Of a DNA stretch of 52,722 nucleotides, positions 31,994-39,678 are shown one piece after another. The stretch is from Mycobacterium asiaticum (GTDB taxonomy: Bacteria; Actinomycetota; Actinomycetes; Mycobacteriales; Mycobacteriaceae). Made by a program: the position numbers and the translations under genes. The notes under the pieces are model-generated. The model was not told the origin of the DNA, made no database searches, and saw only the letters and a program-made list of their open reading frames with translations. The stretch is taken from contig NZ_LZLQ01000031.1 in assembly GCF_001673315.1 (NCBI RefSeq), positions 1 to 52,722 of the forward strand. The letters are read 5' to 3'. Positions within the stretch are counted from its first letter, which is position 1. Each line of letters starts with the position of its first letter.

Positions 31994-32712
31994 CCTTCGT
32001 TCAGCCGGGCGACTTCATGGCGCCAGGCCGATTGGACGTTGAACGCCGATCCCAGATCCGGTAGGTCGTTCCAGTCGGCGTCGTCGATCTCCGCAGGCGT
32101 AGCCCCGGTCCAATGCACTCGTAATGACATGCGCGCCAACTCGTTCAGACTGATCGCCTGCAATACCGCTTGCTGGACAGTGCCGGCGGCACTGGTGATG
32201 CCGTGCCCGCGGCAGATCACCACTGGTGCGCTACCCATCGCCGCCACCATATCCTTGGCCAGCTCGGGGGTTCGGATCAGCACCGCACGCTGATACACCG
32301 GCACACCAGCGCGTGCCAGCCAGGCGCCGGGGATGTCATAGGCCCCATAGATCGGCCGGATGGTGATGCCGGCCAGGTCCGCGGCGACGACGTCCGGTGG
32401 ATGCAAATGCGCGACAGCCTGACGTTGTTGGGGGGCAGCCCGCATCGTCTCGAGGTGGATCGGCAGTTCGTTGGGCAGCCGGTAGCCGTCGAGTTCGCCT
32501 GACGCGCCCGGGGAACCGTGGAAATCGATCAGCCGGATGTCTTCTGGCCGGGTGAATGCCACCCCGGTATCGCTGTCGCTGCGGCAGCGGATGAGCAGCC
32601 GATCGTCGTCGACGCGCAGGCTCAGATGGCCCAGGATGCCGTCGACCAGACCGCGTGCGGCAGCCACCCGGCAGGCCTGGGCCACCAATGCGCGTTCGGG
32701 TTGGAGGTTCAT
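31984..32712 (-). CDS. Class II aldolase/adducin-family protein, probable aromatic-acid decarboxylase
   Basis: A 242-aa metal-dependent enzyme of the class II aldolase fold: Glu82 (PNELPIH), His102 and His104 (AHLHPPD) and His170 (CRGHG) form the expected zinc site. In phthalate and p-cumate pathways this family supplies the decarboxylase (PhtC, CmtD) that turns a dihydroxylated aromatic dicarboxylate into a catechol such as protocatechuate. Position directly after a dihydrodiol dehydrogenase and the presence of protocatechuate dioxygenase genes support that role here. ATG overlaps the dehydrogenase stop by four bases. Confidence 0.84.
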   Translation of the reverse strand: MNLQPERALVAQACRVAAARGLVDGILGHLSLRVDDDRLLIRCRSDSDTGVAFTRPEDIRLIDFHGSPGASGELDGYRLPNELPIHLETMRAAPQQRQAVAHLHPPDVVAADLAGITIRPIYGAYDIPGAWLARAGVPVYQRAVLIRTPELAKDMVAAMGSAPVVICRGHGITSAAGTVQQAVLQAISLNELARMSLRVHWTGATPAEIDDADWNDLPDLGSAFNVQSAWRHEVARLNEGQS

Positions 32713-33503
32713 TTTCCGGTATTCAGGCGGAATCCGCCGTCGGGGTGAATGGTCTCACCGGTGATGCCACGCGAACGGTCCGAAGCCAGGAATACATAGC
32801 TCCACGCGTGGTCGGCACCGGAGAGGGCGACGTTGAGCGGGCTGCGGGCGGCCAGATCGGTGGCCCGGTCCGGCGCGTCGCCGAGGCGCACCTCGGCCAG
32901 CCCCAGGCTCGCCAACCCCCGTAGATCGGTGTTCAGCGTGCCGCCCGGGGCTACCCCATTGACCCGGATCTGTGGGGCCAGGTCGTAGGCCAGCGCTGTG
33001 ACCAGGCCGCGTACCGCGAATTTCGAGGGCACGTACAACACTCCGCCGCGTCCGGGATAGTAGGCCGACGTGGACTCCGTCAGCACGATCGAGGGCCCAT
33101 CGGCGGCGCGCAGCGCGGGGATCGCCGCCTTCACCGACTGCAGGTGGCTGAGTACGTTGGTGCGAAACATCTCGTCGAACGCCGCAGACAAGTCGTCGGC
33201 GCCGATGTCGTCCATCCCCTGGTAAAAGTCGAATACCCCTACGCAGTTGACCAGCGTGTCCAGGCCGCCGAGCCGGTCCACCGCCACGGCTACCGCATCC
33301 TCGTTCGCCGCACGCGTGGTGGCGTCACCGGTCACCACGGGAACGTCGGGAAGCTCGTCGCGGAGCCGCCGGCACTTGTCCGGATCACGTTCCAGCACGG
33401 CCACTTTCGCATTCTCGTCACGAAAGGCGTCGACAACCGCGCGGCCGATTCCCGATCCGGCGCCCACCACCAGGGCGCGCTTGCCGTCAAGCCAGCCGGT
33501 CAT
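32709..33503 (-). CDS. SDR-family cis-dihydrodiol dehydrogenase (BphB/PhtB-like)
   Basis: A 264-aa short-chain dehydrogenase: NAD-binding GAGSGIG (14-20), catalytic Ser144 or Ser146 in LTESTSAYYP, Tyr157 and Lys161 (YVPSK). The segments NCVGVFDFYQ, AAFDEMFRTNVLSHLQSVKA and VAPGGTLNTDLRGLASLG follow the pattern of biphenyl-2,3-dihydrodiol dehydrogenase rather than general SDRs. It would rearomatise the cis-diol made by the adjacent dioxygenase. The ATG at 33503 gives a normal family start (frame opens at 33608). Overlaps neighbours at both ends, so translation is coupled. Confidence 0.88.
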   Translation of the reverse strand: MTGWLDGKRALVVGAGSGIGRAVVDAFRDENAKVAVLERDPDKCRRLRDELPDVPVVTGDATTRAANEDAVAVAVDRLGGLDTLVNCVGVFDFYQGMDDIGADDLSAAFDEMFRTNVLSHLQSVKAAIPALRAADGPSIVLTESTSAYYPGRGGVLYVPSKFAVRGLVTALAYDLAPQIRVNGVAPGGTLNTDLRGLASLGLAEVRLGDAPDRATDLAARSPLNVALSGADHAWSYVFLASDRSRGITGETIHPDGGFRLNTGK

Positions 33504-33738
33504 CGCCGGCTTCCGGCTCGTCGGGCAGCAGCGGACCATGGGAGTTGCCGACCATGGCAGCCAGCGTACGGGCGTTCTGCCGGGTAAGTGCCTCGACTTC
33601 CAAAGCATCCAAAGTGATCCACTGCCCCGTCCTGGGAGCGGTGATCAGCAGACGCGACCCGTTGCCGGTATCCACCCGCTGCAGCGTGACCTCGGTGAAT
33701 TCGTTTGCGACGGTGACGGGCTCACCGACGGGGTTCAC
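33487..33738 (-). CDS. Small conserved-looking protein within the dioxygenase operon
   Basis: Not recognised with certainty. An 83-aa cysteine-free protein (FTEVTLQRVDTGNGSRLLIT, WITLDALEVEALTRQNARTL, GNSHGPLLPD), so it is not a ferredoxin. The GTG start overlaps the beta-subunit stop (GTGA) and the 3' end overlaps the dehydrogenase start by 17 bp, so it is deliberately embedded in the operon. I recall similar 80-90-aa proteins beside ring-hydroxylating dioxygenases in actinobacteria, sometimes labelled dihydrodiol dehydrogenase without evidence. Confidence 0.72.
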   Translation of the reverse strand: MNPVGEPVTVANEFTEVTLQRVDTGNGSRLLITAPRTGQWITLDALEVEALTRQNARTLAAMVGNSHGPLLPDEPEAGDDRLA

Positions 33739-34271
33739 AGGAACACCGCCAGGTTCTGCATCCGCAATACCGACTCGTCGACAAAGATGCTGCGGCGAGC
33801 CAACTTCCAGGAGTCGGTGCCGCCGTCCCACCGCAACACGTCTTCACGACCGCACGACAACAGCGCACTCTCGTTGACGTCACCGCGGCTACGGAACAGT
33901 AGTTCAGCCGACTCGACGATCAAGTGGCCCGGCTCGTCACTTTCGAAAGTCCGCACGTTGGTGATGAAATGCCGCAGTCGCGACGGCGGATCCTCTGCCC
34001 AGACATGCTCGGTGCCCATCCTGGCCACCCGCTGGCTCAGCGAGTATTTGTCCTCGTCGAAATGATCCATGCCCGGCTTGGGAAACAGTGACCGGTCGAC
34101 GTTCGCGCCGCGGGCAGTCGTCACGCGCACCGGCATCACGTAACGAATGTCGTCGGTCATGGTGTCCAGCCACGCCTCATACTGCTGCGCATCCAGCAGG
34201 TAGGCCTCGTCCACCAGGAATTGATGGGCCTGCAGATGACGAATGTCGTTGAAGGGGAGCGACTTTCTCAT
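33735..34271 (-). CDS. Aromatic-ring-hydroxylating dioxygenase, beta subunit
   Basis: A 178-aa SnoaL/NTF2-fold subunit (HQFLVDEAYLLDAQQYEAWL, DIRYVMPVRVTTARG, LLSCGREDVLRWDG, ARRSIFVDESVLRMQNLAVF) that packs with the alpha subunit in an alpha3beta3 enzyme and does not carry the catalytic centre. ATG overlaps the alpha stop in ATGA, and its own stop overlaps the 83-aa gene, so stoichiometry is set by coupling. The start at 34271 fits the alignment better than that at 34289. Confidence 0.92.
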   Translation of the reverse strand: MRKSLPFNDIRHLQAHQFLVDEAYLLDAQQYEAWLDTMTDDIRYVMPVRVTTARGANVDRSLFPKPGMDHFDEDKYSLSQRVARMGTEHVWAEDPPSRLRHFITNVRTFESDEPGHLIVESAELLFRSRGDVNESALLSCGREDVLRWDGGTDSWKLARRSIFVDESVLRMQNLAVFL

Positions 34272-35581
34272 ACCAGGTGCTCCGCCCACAACTTGAGCAA
34301 CTCGCGCTGGTTGTACTCGTTATAACCGACCTGGGCGCGCCCCGGACCGTGGAAGGACTCCGCAGGCAGCGCCTCGATCACCGGACGGTCATCGGCGAGC
34401 AGTCCCATGCGGCTGTTCAAAAGCAGGCGCCGCGCCATCGAACCGCCCGCAGTGGTGGTGAGCGATACCCAGTTCTCCACGTCGTCCTGTTCGAACATGC
34501 CGGTGGACCCGAAGCACATCAGATACGCCTTGTAGGAGTCCCTCTTGAACTGTTCGGGTGCGGCGGAATCGACGGCGAACCACGAACACACCTCGGTTTC
34601 GTTCTCGCTGATCGGCTGCCACTGCCGGATCGAGATGAACGGCAACACCTGATCGCCGCCGGGCAGTTTCGGCCAGTTGTGCACAAAACTCAGGTTGGGA
34701 AAGCAGGTGGCAGCGGAAAACATGAAGCCGTCCTCGCCCACCACCTGCTGTTGGCGGGGCGTCCACACGCCTTTGATGCGACCGACCATTTCGTCGGGGT
34801 AGCCCACGTAGCGCATGCGCTCGTCGAAGTCGCCCGGGGGCAACTTGTAGGTGGTCCCGCCGCCGCGGTGTGCCCAATACGTGGCACCGTCCTTGCGCTT
34901 CTGCGCCTTCGGTTCCCGGAACAAGCCGATGTCGACGATCGAGGCGTGCGTGTGCGGGGTGTGGTACATGTCGCCGGAGAAGTTCTCGGCGCCGATCTTC
35001 CAGTTCGCTTTGATCCGCCACCGTTGCGGTCCCCGCACCTGCAGACCCTGCTCGCTTTGCTTGGTGTAGTAGTCCAGATAGAACGCGAAATCACCGAGAA
35101 ATTCCAATAAAGGCGGCGCCTGCGGGTCGAGGTTGATGAAGATGAGGCCGTTGTAGATCGCCAAATTCGGTGCGGGCAGCAAACTTTGGCCTTTCGCAAA
35201 GCCTGCGTCGCCGCCGTAAGCTTCGCGGTGAAACGGCAAACCGGTCAGCCGACCGTCGTTGCGGTAGGTCCAGCCGTGGTAGGGGCAGCGGAAGTTCGAG
35301 GCGTTGCCCATCTCCGCACGGCACACCTGCATGCCGCGGTGCAGGCACATATTGAACAAGGCCCGCACGGCGCCATCCGAATCGCGGGTGATGATGAACG
35401 AGTCGTCGAGCACCCGGCGCACGACATAGTCGCCGTCCTGGGAAATCTCCGATTCGTGCGCCACGAACATCCACGCCCTGTTGAACAGGCGTTCCTTCTC
35501 CAGGGAAAACAGCTCACCGTCGTTGTAGATATGTGCCGGGATCATGCCGCGGCGCACGTCGTCGAAAATCTGACTGGTCAA
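34268..35581 (-). CDS. Aromatic-ring-hydroxylating dioxygenase, alpha (catalytic) subunit
   Basis: Rieske non-heme iron oxygenase that adds O2 across an aromatic C=C to give a cis-dihydrodiol. The 437-aa protein has the Rieske centre Cys79-x-His81 and Cys99-x2-His102 (CPYHGW), the bridging Asp204, iron ligands His207 and His212 (MYHTPHTH) and a C-terminal carboxylate near Asp366/Asp367 (FEQDDVENW). Size and beta partner indicate the two-subunit type (biphenyl, naphthalene, cinnamate, phthalate 3,4-dioxygenase). The pathway context favours an aromatic carboxylate substrate. Electron-transfer partners are not nearby. Confidence 0.93.
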   Translation of the reverse strand: MTSQIFDDVRRGMIPAHIYNDGELFSLEKERLFNRAWMFVAHESEISQDGDYVVRRVLDDSFIITRDSDGAVRALFNMCLHRGMQVCRAEMGNASNFRCPYHGWTYRNDGRLTGLPFHREAYGGDAGFAKGQSLLPAPNLAIYNGLIFINLDPQAPPLLEFLGDFAFYLDYYTKQSEQGLQVRGPQRWRIKANWKIGAENFSGDMYHTPHTHASIVDIGLFREPKAQKRKDGATYWAHRGGGTTYKLPPGDFDERMRYVGYPDEMVGRIKGVWTPRQQQVVGEDGFMFSAATCFPNLSFVHNWPKLPGGDQVLPFISIRQWQPISENETEVCSWFAVDSAAPEQFKRDSYKAYLMCFGSTGMFEQDDVENWVSLTTTAGGSMARRLLLNSRMGLLADDRPVIEALPAESFHGPGRAQVGYNEYNQRELLKLWAEHLV

Positions 35582-35599
35582 TGGGGGCCTCGCAATCTA

Positions 35600-35632
35600 T
35601 CTGCTCTACAGAGAATATCTCTATTGAGCAGA
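35600..35632. promoter_or_regulatory. 33-bp imperfect palindrome between dioxygenase and pca operons
   Basis: Arms of 15 bp match at 13 of 15 positions around centre 35616; the outer 7 bp (TCTGCTC / GAGCAGA) and an inner AGAGA/TCTCT are perfect. It lies 19-51 bp upstream of the alpha-subunit ATG and is a good candidate operator for the island's IclR protein. A second short palindrome CGGCAC-CCA-GTGCCG is at 35655-35669. Confidence 0.65.
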
Positions 35633-35739
35633 GAAACCAGTCTTTGCCTTGGCCCGGCACCCAGTGCCGTGAGAGCGGCCTGAATGCCTGGGCCGCGTTA
35701 TGCCGCCGGTTCGGGGTGGCGCGAGTAGCCTCGCAATTT

Positions 35740-36504
35740 GTGGAGGCCGCACCGCAGCGCATCGCGACGCAGCGCGAGATCACGGCCGAGATCGACGCGA
35801 TCGCCGCGCACTACGAACCCGGCGGCGACCGGGAAGTCCACCCGCGGCTGGATTACCCCCCGTATCGCAGCAGTGCACTGCGCCACCCCAAGAACCTGTA
35901 TCTCACCGTCGACCCGGACGAGATCGAACGCTGCGCGCCATGCTTCGGTCCCCAGGACGTCGACCCGATGGACGCTGACCTGACGGCTGGCCATCCCGGC
36001 GAGCCGATCGGGGAGCGCATCATCGTGACCGGTCGGGTCATCGACCAATCGGGCCGGCCGGTGGTGGGCCAACTGGTGGAGATCTGGCAGGCCAATGCCA
36101 GCGGCCGCTATCGCCATGACGGTGACCAGCACCCCGCCCCACTCGATCCGAACTTTTACGGCGCCGGTCGGTGTCTGACCGGACCCGACGGGTCGTACCG
36201 CTTCACGACCATCAAGCCCGGCCCATACCCGTGGCGCAACCACCGCAACGCCTGGCGACCCGCGCACATCCACTTCTCGCTGTTCGGAACTGCGTTCACC
36301 CAGCGCCTGGTGACCCAGATGTATTTTCCCGGCGATCCGTTGTTCGGTTTGGACCCGATCTTCAACTCGATCGTCGATCCCGTTGCGCGCCAACTACTCG
36401 TCGCCGAGTATGACCATGCGATCACCGAGCCGGAGTATGCGACCGGGTACCGGTGGGACATCGTGTTGCCCGGCCCCAACGGAACTGAGCTGGACGGACC
36501 CTGA
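35740..36504 (+). CDS. pcaH: Protocatechuate 3,4-dioxygenase beta subunit PcaH
   Basis: Non-heme Fe(III) intradiol dioxygenase subunit that opens protocatechuate to 3-carboxy-cis,cis-muconate. The 254-aa protein carries all four iron ligands: Tyr124 (SGRYRHDGDQ), Tyr163 (GPYPW), His176 and His178 (PAHIHFS). The N-terminal YPPYRSSALRHPK and mid-protein VTGRVIDQSGRPVVGQLVEIWQ segments are characteristic. Start GTG at 35740 (TAGCCT ends 8 nt upstream) or GTG at 35716; the ATG at 35533 would read through the operator. First gene of pcaHGB. Confidence 0.93.
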   Translation: MEAAPQRIATQREITAEIDAIAAHYEPGGDREVHPRLDYPPYRSSALRHPKNLYLTVDPDEIERCAPCFGPQDVDPMDADLTAGHPGEPIGERIIVTGRVIDQSGRPVVGQLVEIWQANASGRYRHDGDQHPAPLDPNFYGAGRCLTGPDGSYRFTTIKPGPYPWRNHRNAWRPAHIHFSLFGTAFTQRLVTQMYFPGDPLFGLDPIFNSIVDPVARQLLVAEYDHAITEPEYATGYRWDIVLPGPNGTELDGP

Positions 36505-36506
36505 CG

Positions 36507-37082
36507 ATGCGCCATCCTGAATTCGCTTGTACGCCAGCTCAAACGGTGGGTCCGTTCTTCAGCCTGGGATTGCAGTTCACCGGCGACAGCGAATTGGTGC
36601 GGGCAGACGTCCCGTGTGCGGTCGAGTTGCACGGCACCATTTACGACGGTGCCGGGGCGGTGGTCCCAGACGCCCTGGTGGAGATCTGGCAGCCCGACTC
36701 GGAGGGTCGGGTTCCGCGGACTGTGGGTTCGTTGCGGCGCGAGCGCTCGACGTTTACCGGGTGGGGGAGAGCGGCGACGGACGCGGACGGCCGGTATCGC
36801 TTCACCACGATGGCGCCGGGCCCGGTGTGCCCCGGCCGCGCACCATATTTCGCGGTGACCGTTTTCGCCCGCGGTCTGCTGCGGGGCCTGTTCACCCGCG
36901 CTTACCTGCCGGGCGCCGACGTCGGTGGCGATCCGCTGTTGTCGGCTGTGGACCCAGGCCGCAGGGGTACCTTGTTGTGTTCCGCCGATCACGGCTCCGA
37001 CCGGGCGCGATACCGGTTCGACGTGCACCTGCAGGGCCCGAACGAATCGGTCTTCTTGACGTATGAGGACCATCGGCGATGA
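36507..37082 (+). CDS. pcaG: Protocatechuate 3,4-dioxygenase alpha subunit PcaG
   Basis: Structural and substrate-binding partner of PcaH in the (alpha-beta-Fe) protomer. The 191-aa protein has TPAQTVGPFFSLGL at the N-terminus, ALVEIWQPDSEGR and GRYRFTTMAPGPV in the core; it lacks the iron-binding His-x-His as expected for the alpha chain. ATG is 2 bp after the pcaH stop and the stop overlaps the pcaB start (ATGA), so the three are co-translated. Confidence 0.94.
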   Translation: MRHPEFACTPAQTVGPFFSLGLQFTGDSELVRADVPCAVELHGTIYDGAGAVVPDALVEIWQPDSEGRVPRTVGSLRRERSTFTGWGRAATDADGRYRFTTMAPGPVCPGRAPYFAVTVFARGLLRGLFTRAYLPGADVGGDPLLSAVDPGRRGTLLCSADHGSDRARYRFDVHLQGPNESVFLTYEDHRR

Positions 37083-38320
37083 CCAACCTGCTCTGGCCGG
37101 GAGATCAGCGTGCCGGCGCTTTGATGACGGACCGGGCACTGCTGCAGTCGATGGTCGCAGTGGAGTCGGCCTGGCTGGATGCACTGGCCGGTGCCGGCCT
37201 GGTCCCAGTCGCGAAGCCCGACACCGCCTTGCACCATCTGGTGGACGGGCGTGACTGCGACATGCTCGCCGACGCGGCCGAGGACGGCGGGAACCCGGTG
37301 ATCGGTTTGGTCACGTTGCTGCGCCAGCGTGCCACGCCTACCGTCGCGCCGTGGATTCACCGGGGACTGACCAGTCAGGACGTCGTGGACACCGCCCTGA
37401 TGCTGGCGTTGCATGACGTGGTGAAACATCTTGAAAGCCAACTGGCCGAGCAGATTTCGGTACTGTGTGCGCTCGCTGTCAAGCACCGGGCCACACCGAT
37501 GGTGGCCCGTACTCTGACCCAGCACGGCGCGCCCAGCACGTTCGGCGCCAAAGTCGCCGGCTGGCTCGACGGCGTGGCCGACGCCTATCAGCGATTGACG
37601 GCCTTGGACATCCCCGCCCAGTTCGGCGGTGCCGTCGGGAACTGTTCGGCCACTGTGGAATTGGCGGCACTGACCGGCCAGGCCGACCCGGTAACGGCGG
37701 CCACTCACGTGACACGTAGTGCGGCAACCTCTTTGGGTCTGAGTTACCGGCGGCCATGGCACACCACCCGGGGGCCGGTCACTGCGGCCGCCAACGCGCT
37801 GGTGGGGTGCAGCGATTGTTGGGGCCGCATCGCCGCAGATGTGCTGACACTGTCCCGGCCGGAGATCGCCGAACTGAGCGAGCCGAGCAGCGGTGCGCGC
37901 GGTGAATCGTCCTCGATGCCGCACAAGCGCAACCCGGTGTTGTCGGTGCTGATCCGGCGGGCCGCCATCGCGGGACCTCCGATGGCGGCGACGCTGCACA
38001 CCGCCGCCGCACTCGCCAATGACGAGCGACCGGATGGCTCGTGGCATGCCGAATGGGACACCCTGCGCACGCTGGGGCGGCGAACCGTCATCGCAGGCTC
38101 GCAGTGCACCGAACTGTTGGCCGGACTGGAAGTCGACACCGCGAACATGGCGAGAAATCTCGGCGCCACCGACGTGCTGGGCGAGCAGCGCGCCATCGCG
38201 GCCCTCGTCGACCAGTCCCCGTCGCCAACGTACCTCGGTGCGGTCGACCAGCTGATCGACGACAGCGTCCGCTGCGCGCAACGGCTCCTCGATGACAAGG
38301 CGCGAAACGGCAGGGTGTGA
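37079..38320 (+). CDS. pcaB: 3-carboxy-cis,cis-muconate cycloisomerase PcaB
   Basis: Fumarase/aspartase-superfamily enzyme that lactonises 3-carboxy-cis,cis-muconate to gamma-carboxymuconolactone. The 413-aa protein has the superfamily signature SSSMPHKRNPVLS, the upstream GLTSQDVVDTALML and the TQHGAPSTFGAKVAGWL region. ATG overlaps the pcaG stop by four bases. The next pathway enzymes (PcaL or PcaC/PcaD, PcaIJ, PcaF) are not in the window, so the route must be completed from another locus. Confidence 0.93.
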   Translation: MTNLLWPGDQRAGALMTDRALLQSMVAVESAWLDALAGAGLVPVAKPDTALHHLVDGRDCDMLADAAEDGGNPVIGLVTLLRQRATPTVAPWIHRGLTSQDVVDTALMLALHDVVKHLESQLAEQISVLCALAVKHRATPMVARTLTQHGAPSTFGAKVAGWLDGVADAYQRLTALDIPAQFGGAVGNCSATVELAALTGQADPVTAATHVTRSAATSLGLSYRRPWHTTRGPVTAAANALVGCSDCWGRIAADVLTLSRPEIAELSEPSSGARGESSSMPHKRNPVLSVLIRRAAIAGPPMAATLHTAAALANDERPDGSWHAEWDTLRTLGRRTVIAGSQCTELLAGLEVDTANMARNLGATDVLGEQRAIAALVDQSPSPTYLGAVDQLIDDSVRCAQRLLDDKARNGRV

Positions 38321-38338
38321 GCCGCGCAATACTGCGGC
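38321..38338 (+). terminator. Short hairpin after pcaB
   Basis: GCCGC, 8-nt loop, GCGGC, immediately after the pcaB stop. Five-bp stem only; weak candidate. Confidence 0.3.
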
Positions 38339-38405
38339 GCCGGGAGTGACAATCATCCCTCCCACATCCCCTCCCACGCCTCTAAAACGTCATCTGCCAG
38401 GGTGT

Positions 38406-38411
38406 TAGCGT
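38406..38411 (+). promoter_or_regulatory. Candidate -10 for leaderless Rv2627c-like gene
   Basis: TAGCGT ends 7 nt before the ATG at 38419, identical in hexamer and spacing to the clpC2 promoter. Confidence 0.48.
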
Positions 38412-38418
38412 CGGAAAC

Positions 38419-39678
38419 ATGGCAGCACCCGCCAAAGACGGCGAACGGCCCCGGTCCACGACCACGCGCCGTATCCTTGCCGGTCCAGTGGCCGACACAG
38501 TGACCAACACGGTGCGGCCGTTCGCGCGCACCGGCCGCTACTTCGCCCGGTCCTGGCGCGACTACCGCGGCGACCACGCCGACGAGTTGCCGATCGCGCG
38601 CCCCACATTGGCGTTGGCGGCGCAGGCTTTTCGGGACGAGGTCGTGCTGGCCGGTCTCAAGATGCGGCGCCCGGTGAGCAAACCGCGGGCCTTCCAGCGC
38701 ATCAACGACGAGGTGGTGGCCGCTCTGGACTTTTACGGCAGCCGCGGCTGGCTGGACGAGCCCGAAGGCTTCTTCGCACCGCCGCCGCCGTTGTCGGATG
38801 TGACGCTGCGGCATGTCAACAAAGTGCGGCGGTCCTACCAGCAATTGTCTTTCGAGAGTGGATACCGCCCGCATCCGGACGAACCCGGCTGCGAGAGGTG
38901 GCTGGGCTACACCTCCGTGCAACAAGTGCATGCGGTGTTGCTGCGGCACCCGGAACCGCGGCCGTGGCTGATCTGCGTGCACGGTACCGAAATGGGCCGG
39001 TCTGCAATCGATCTCAGGATCTTCCGGGCCTGGAAGTTGCATGACGAGCTGGGTCTGAACGTGGTGCTGCCCGTCCTGCCGATGCACGGTCCCCGGGCGC
39101 GCGACCTGCCCAAAGGTGCGGTGTTCCCGGGAGAAGACGTTCTCGACGACGTCCACGCCACCGCGCAAGCGGTGTGGGACATCCGGCGGTTGCTGTCCTG
39201 GATCCGGTCGCAGGAACCGGACTCACCGATCGGGCTGAACGGCATGTCGCTGGGCGGATACATCGCGGCTTTGGTCGCCAGCTTGGAAAGCGACCTGACC
39301 TGCGCGATTCTCGGCGTTCCGGTGGCCAATCTGGTCGAGCTACTGGGCCGGCACTCCGGCCTGCGCCGTGATGACCCGCGCCGGGACACGATGACATTGG
39401 CCGAGCCCATCGGAAAGATGGTGTCGCCCTTGTCGCTGCGCCCGCGGGTGCCGATGCAGGGTCGTTTCGTCTACGCGGGCATTGCCGACCAGGTCGTGCA
39501 CCCGCGGGAGCAGGTGACCAGGCTCTGGGAGCACTGGGGCAAACCCCAGATGATCTGGTACCGCGGCGGCCATGCCGGATTCATTCGGTCGCGGCCGGTG
39601 CAACGGTTCATTCAGGATTCGTTGCGGGAGTCCGGCCTGCTGGATCAGCAGCCCGGCATCACGGCTTCTGGGCGATAA
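38419..39678 (+). CDS. Alpha/beta-hydrolase-fold protein (Rv2627c-like)
   Basis: A 419-aa protein matching the M. tuberculosis DosR-regulated Rv2627c (about 413 aa) in my recollection, including LPIARPTLALAAQAFRDE, LLRHPEPRPWLICVHGTEMG and the region PKGAVFPGEDVLDDVHATAQ. Alpha/beta-hydrolase features are visible: HGTE oxyanion loop, nucleophile in GMSLGGY, and C-terminal GGHAGF histidine. Natural substrate unknown. No DosR palindrome was found upstream, so regulation may differ from M. tuberculosis. Overlaps the convergent methyltransferase by 20 bp. Confidence 0.87.
   Translation: MAAPAKDGERPRSTTTRRILAGPVADTVTNTVRPFARTGRYFARSWRDYRGDHADELPIARPTLALAAQAFRDEVVLAGLKMRRPVSKPRAFQRINDEVVAALDFYGSRGWLDEPEGFFAPPPPLSDVTLRHVNKVRRSYQQLSFESGYRPHPDEPGCERWLGYTSVQQVHAVLLRHPEPRPWLICVHGTEMGRSAIDLRIFRAWKLHDELGLNVVLPVLPMHGPRARDLPKGAVFPGEDVLDDVHATAQAVWDIRRLLSWIRSQEPDSPIGLNGMSLGGYIAALVASLESDLTCAILGVPVANLVELLGRHSGLRRDDPRRDTMTLAEPIGKMVSPLSLRPRVPMQGRFVYAGIADQVVHPREQVTRLWEHWGKPQMIWYRGGHAGFIRSRPVQRFIQDSLRESGLLDQQPGITASGR

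Noticed and set aside
33487..33738. The 83-aa gene as the missing Rieske ferredoxin
   Set aside because: It contains no cysteine and no CxH motif, so it cannot hold a Rieske or plant-type cluster.
38321..38418. DosR box upstream of the Rv2627c-like gene
   Set aside because: No match to the GGGACT-type DosR palindrome was found in the 98-bp gap, so hypoxic control cannot be claimed.
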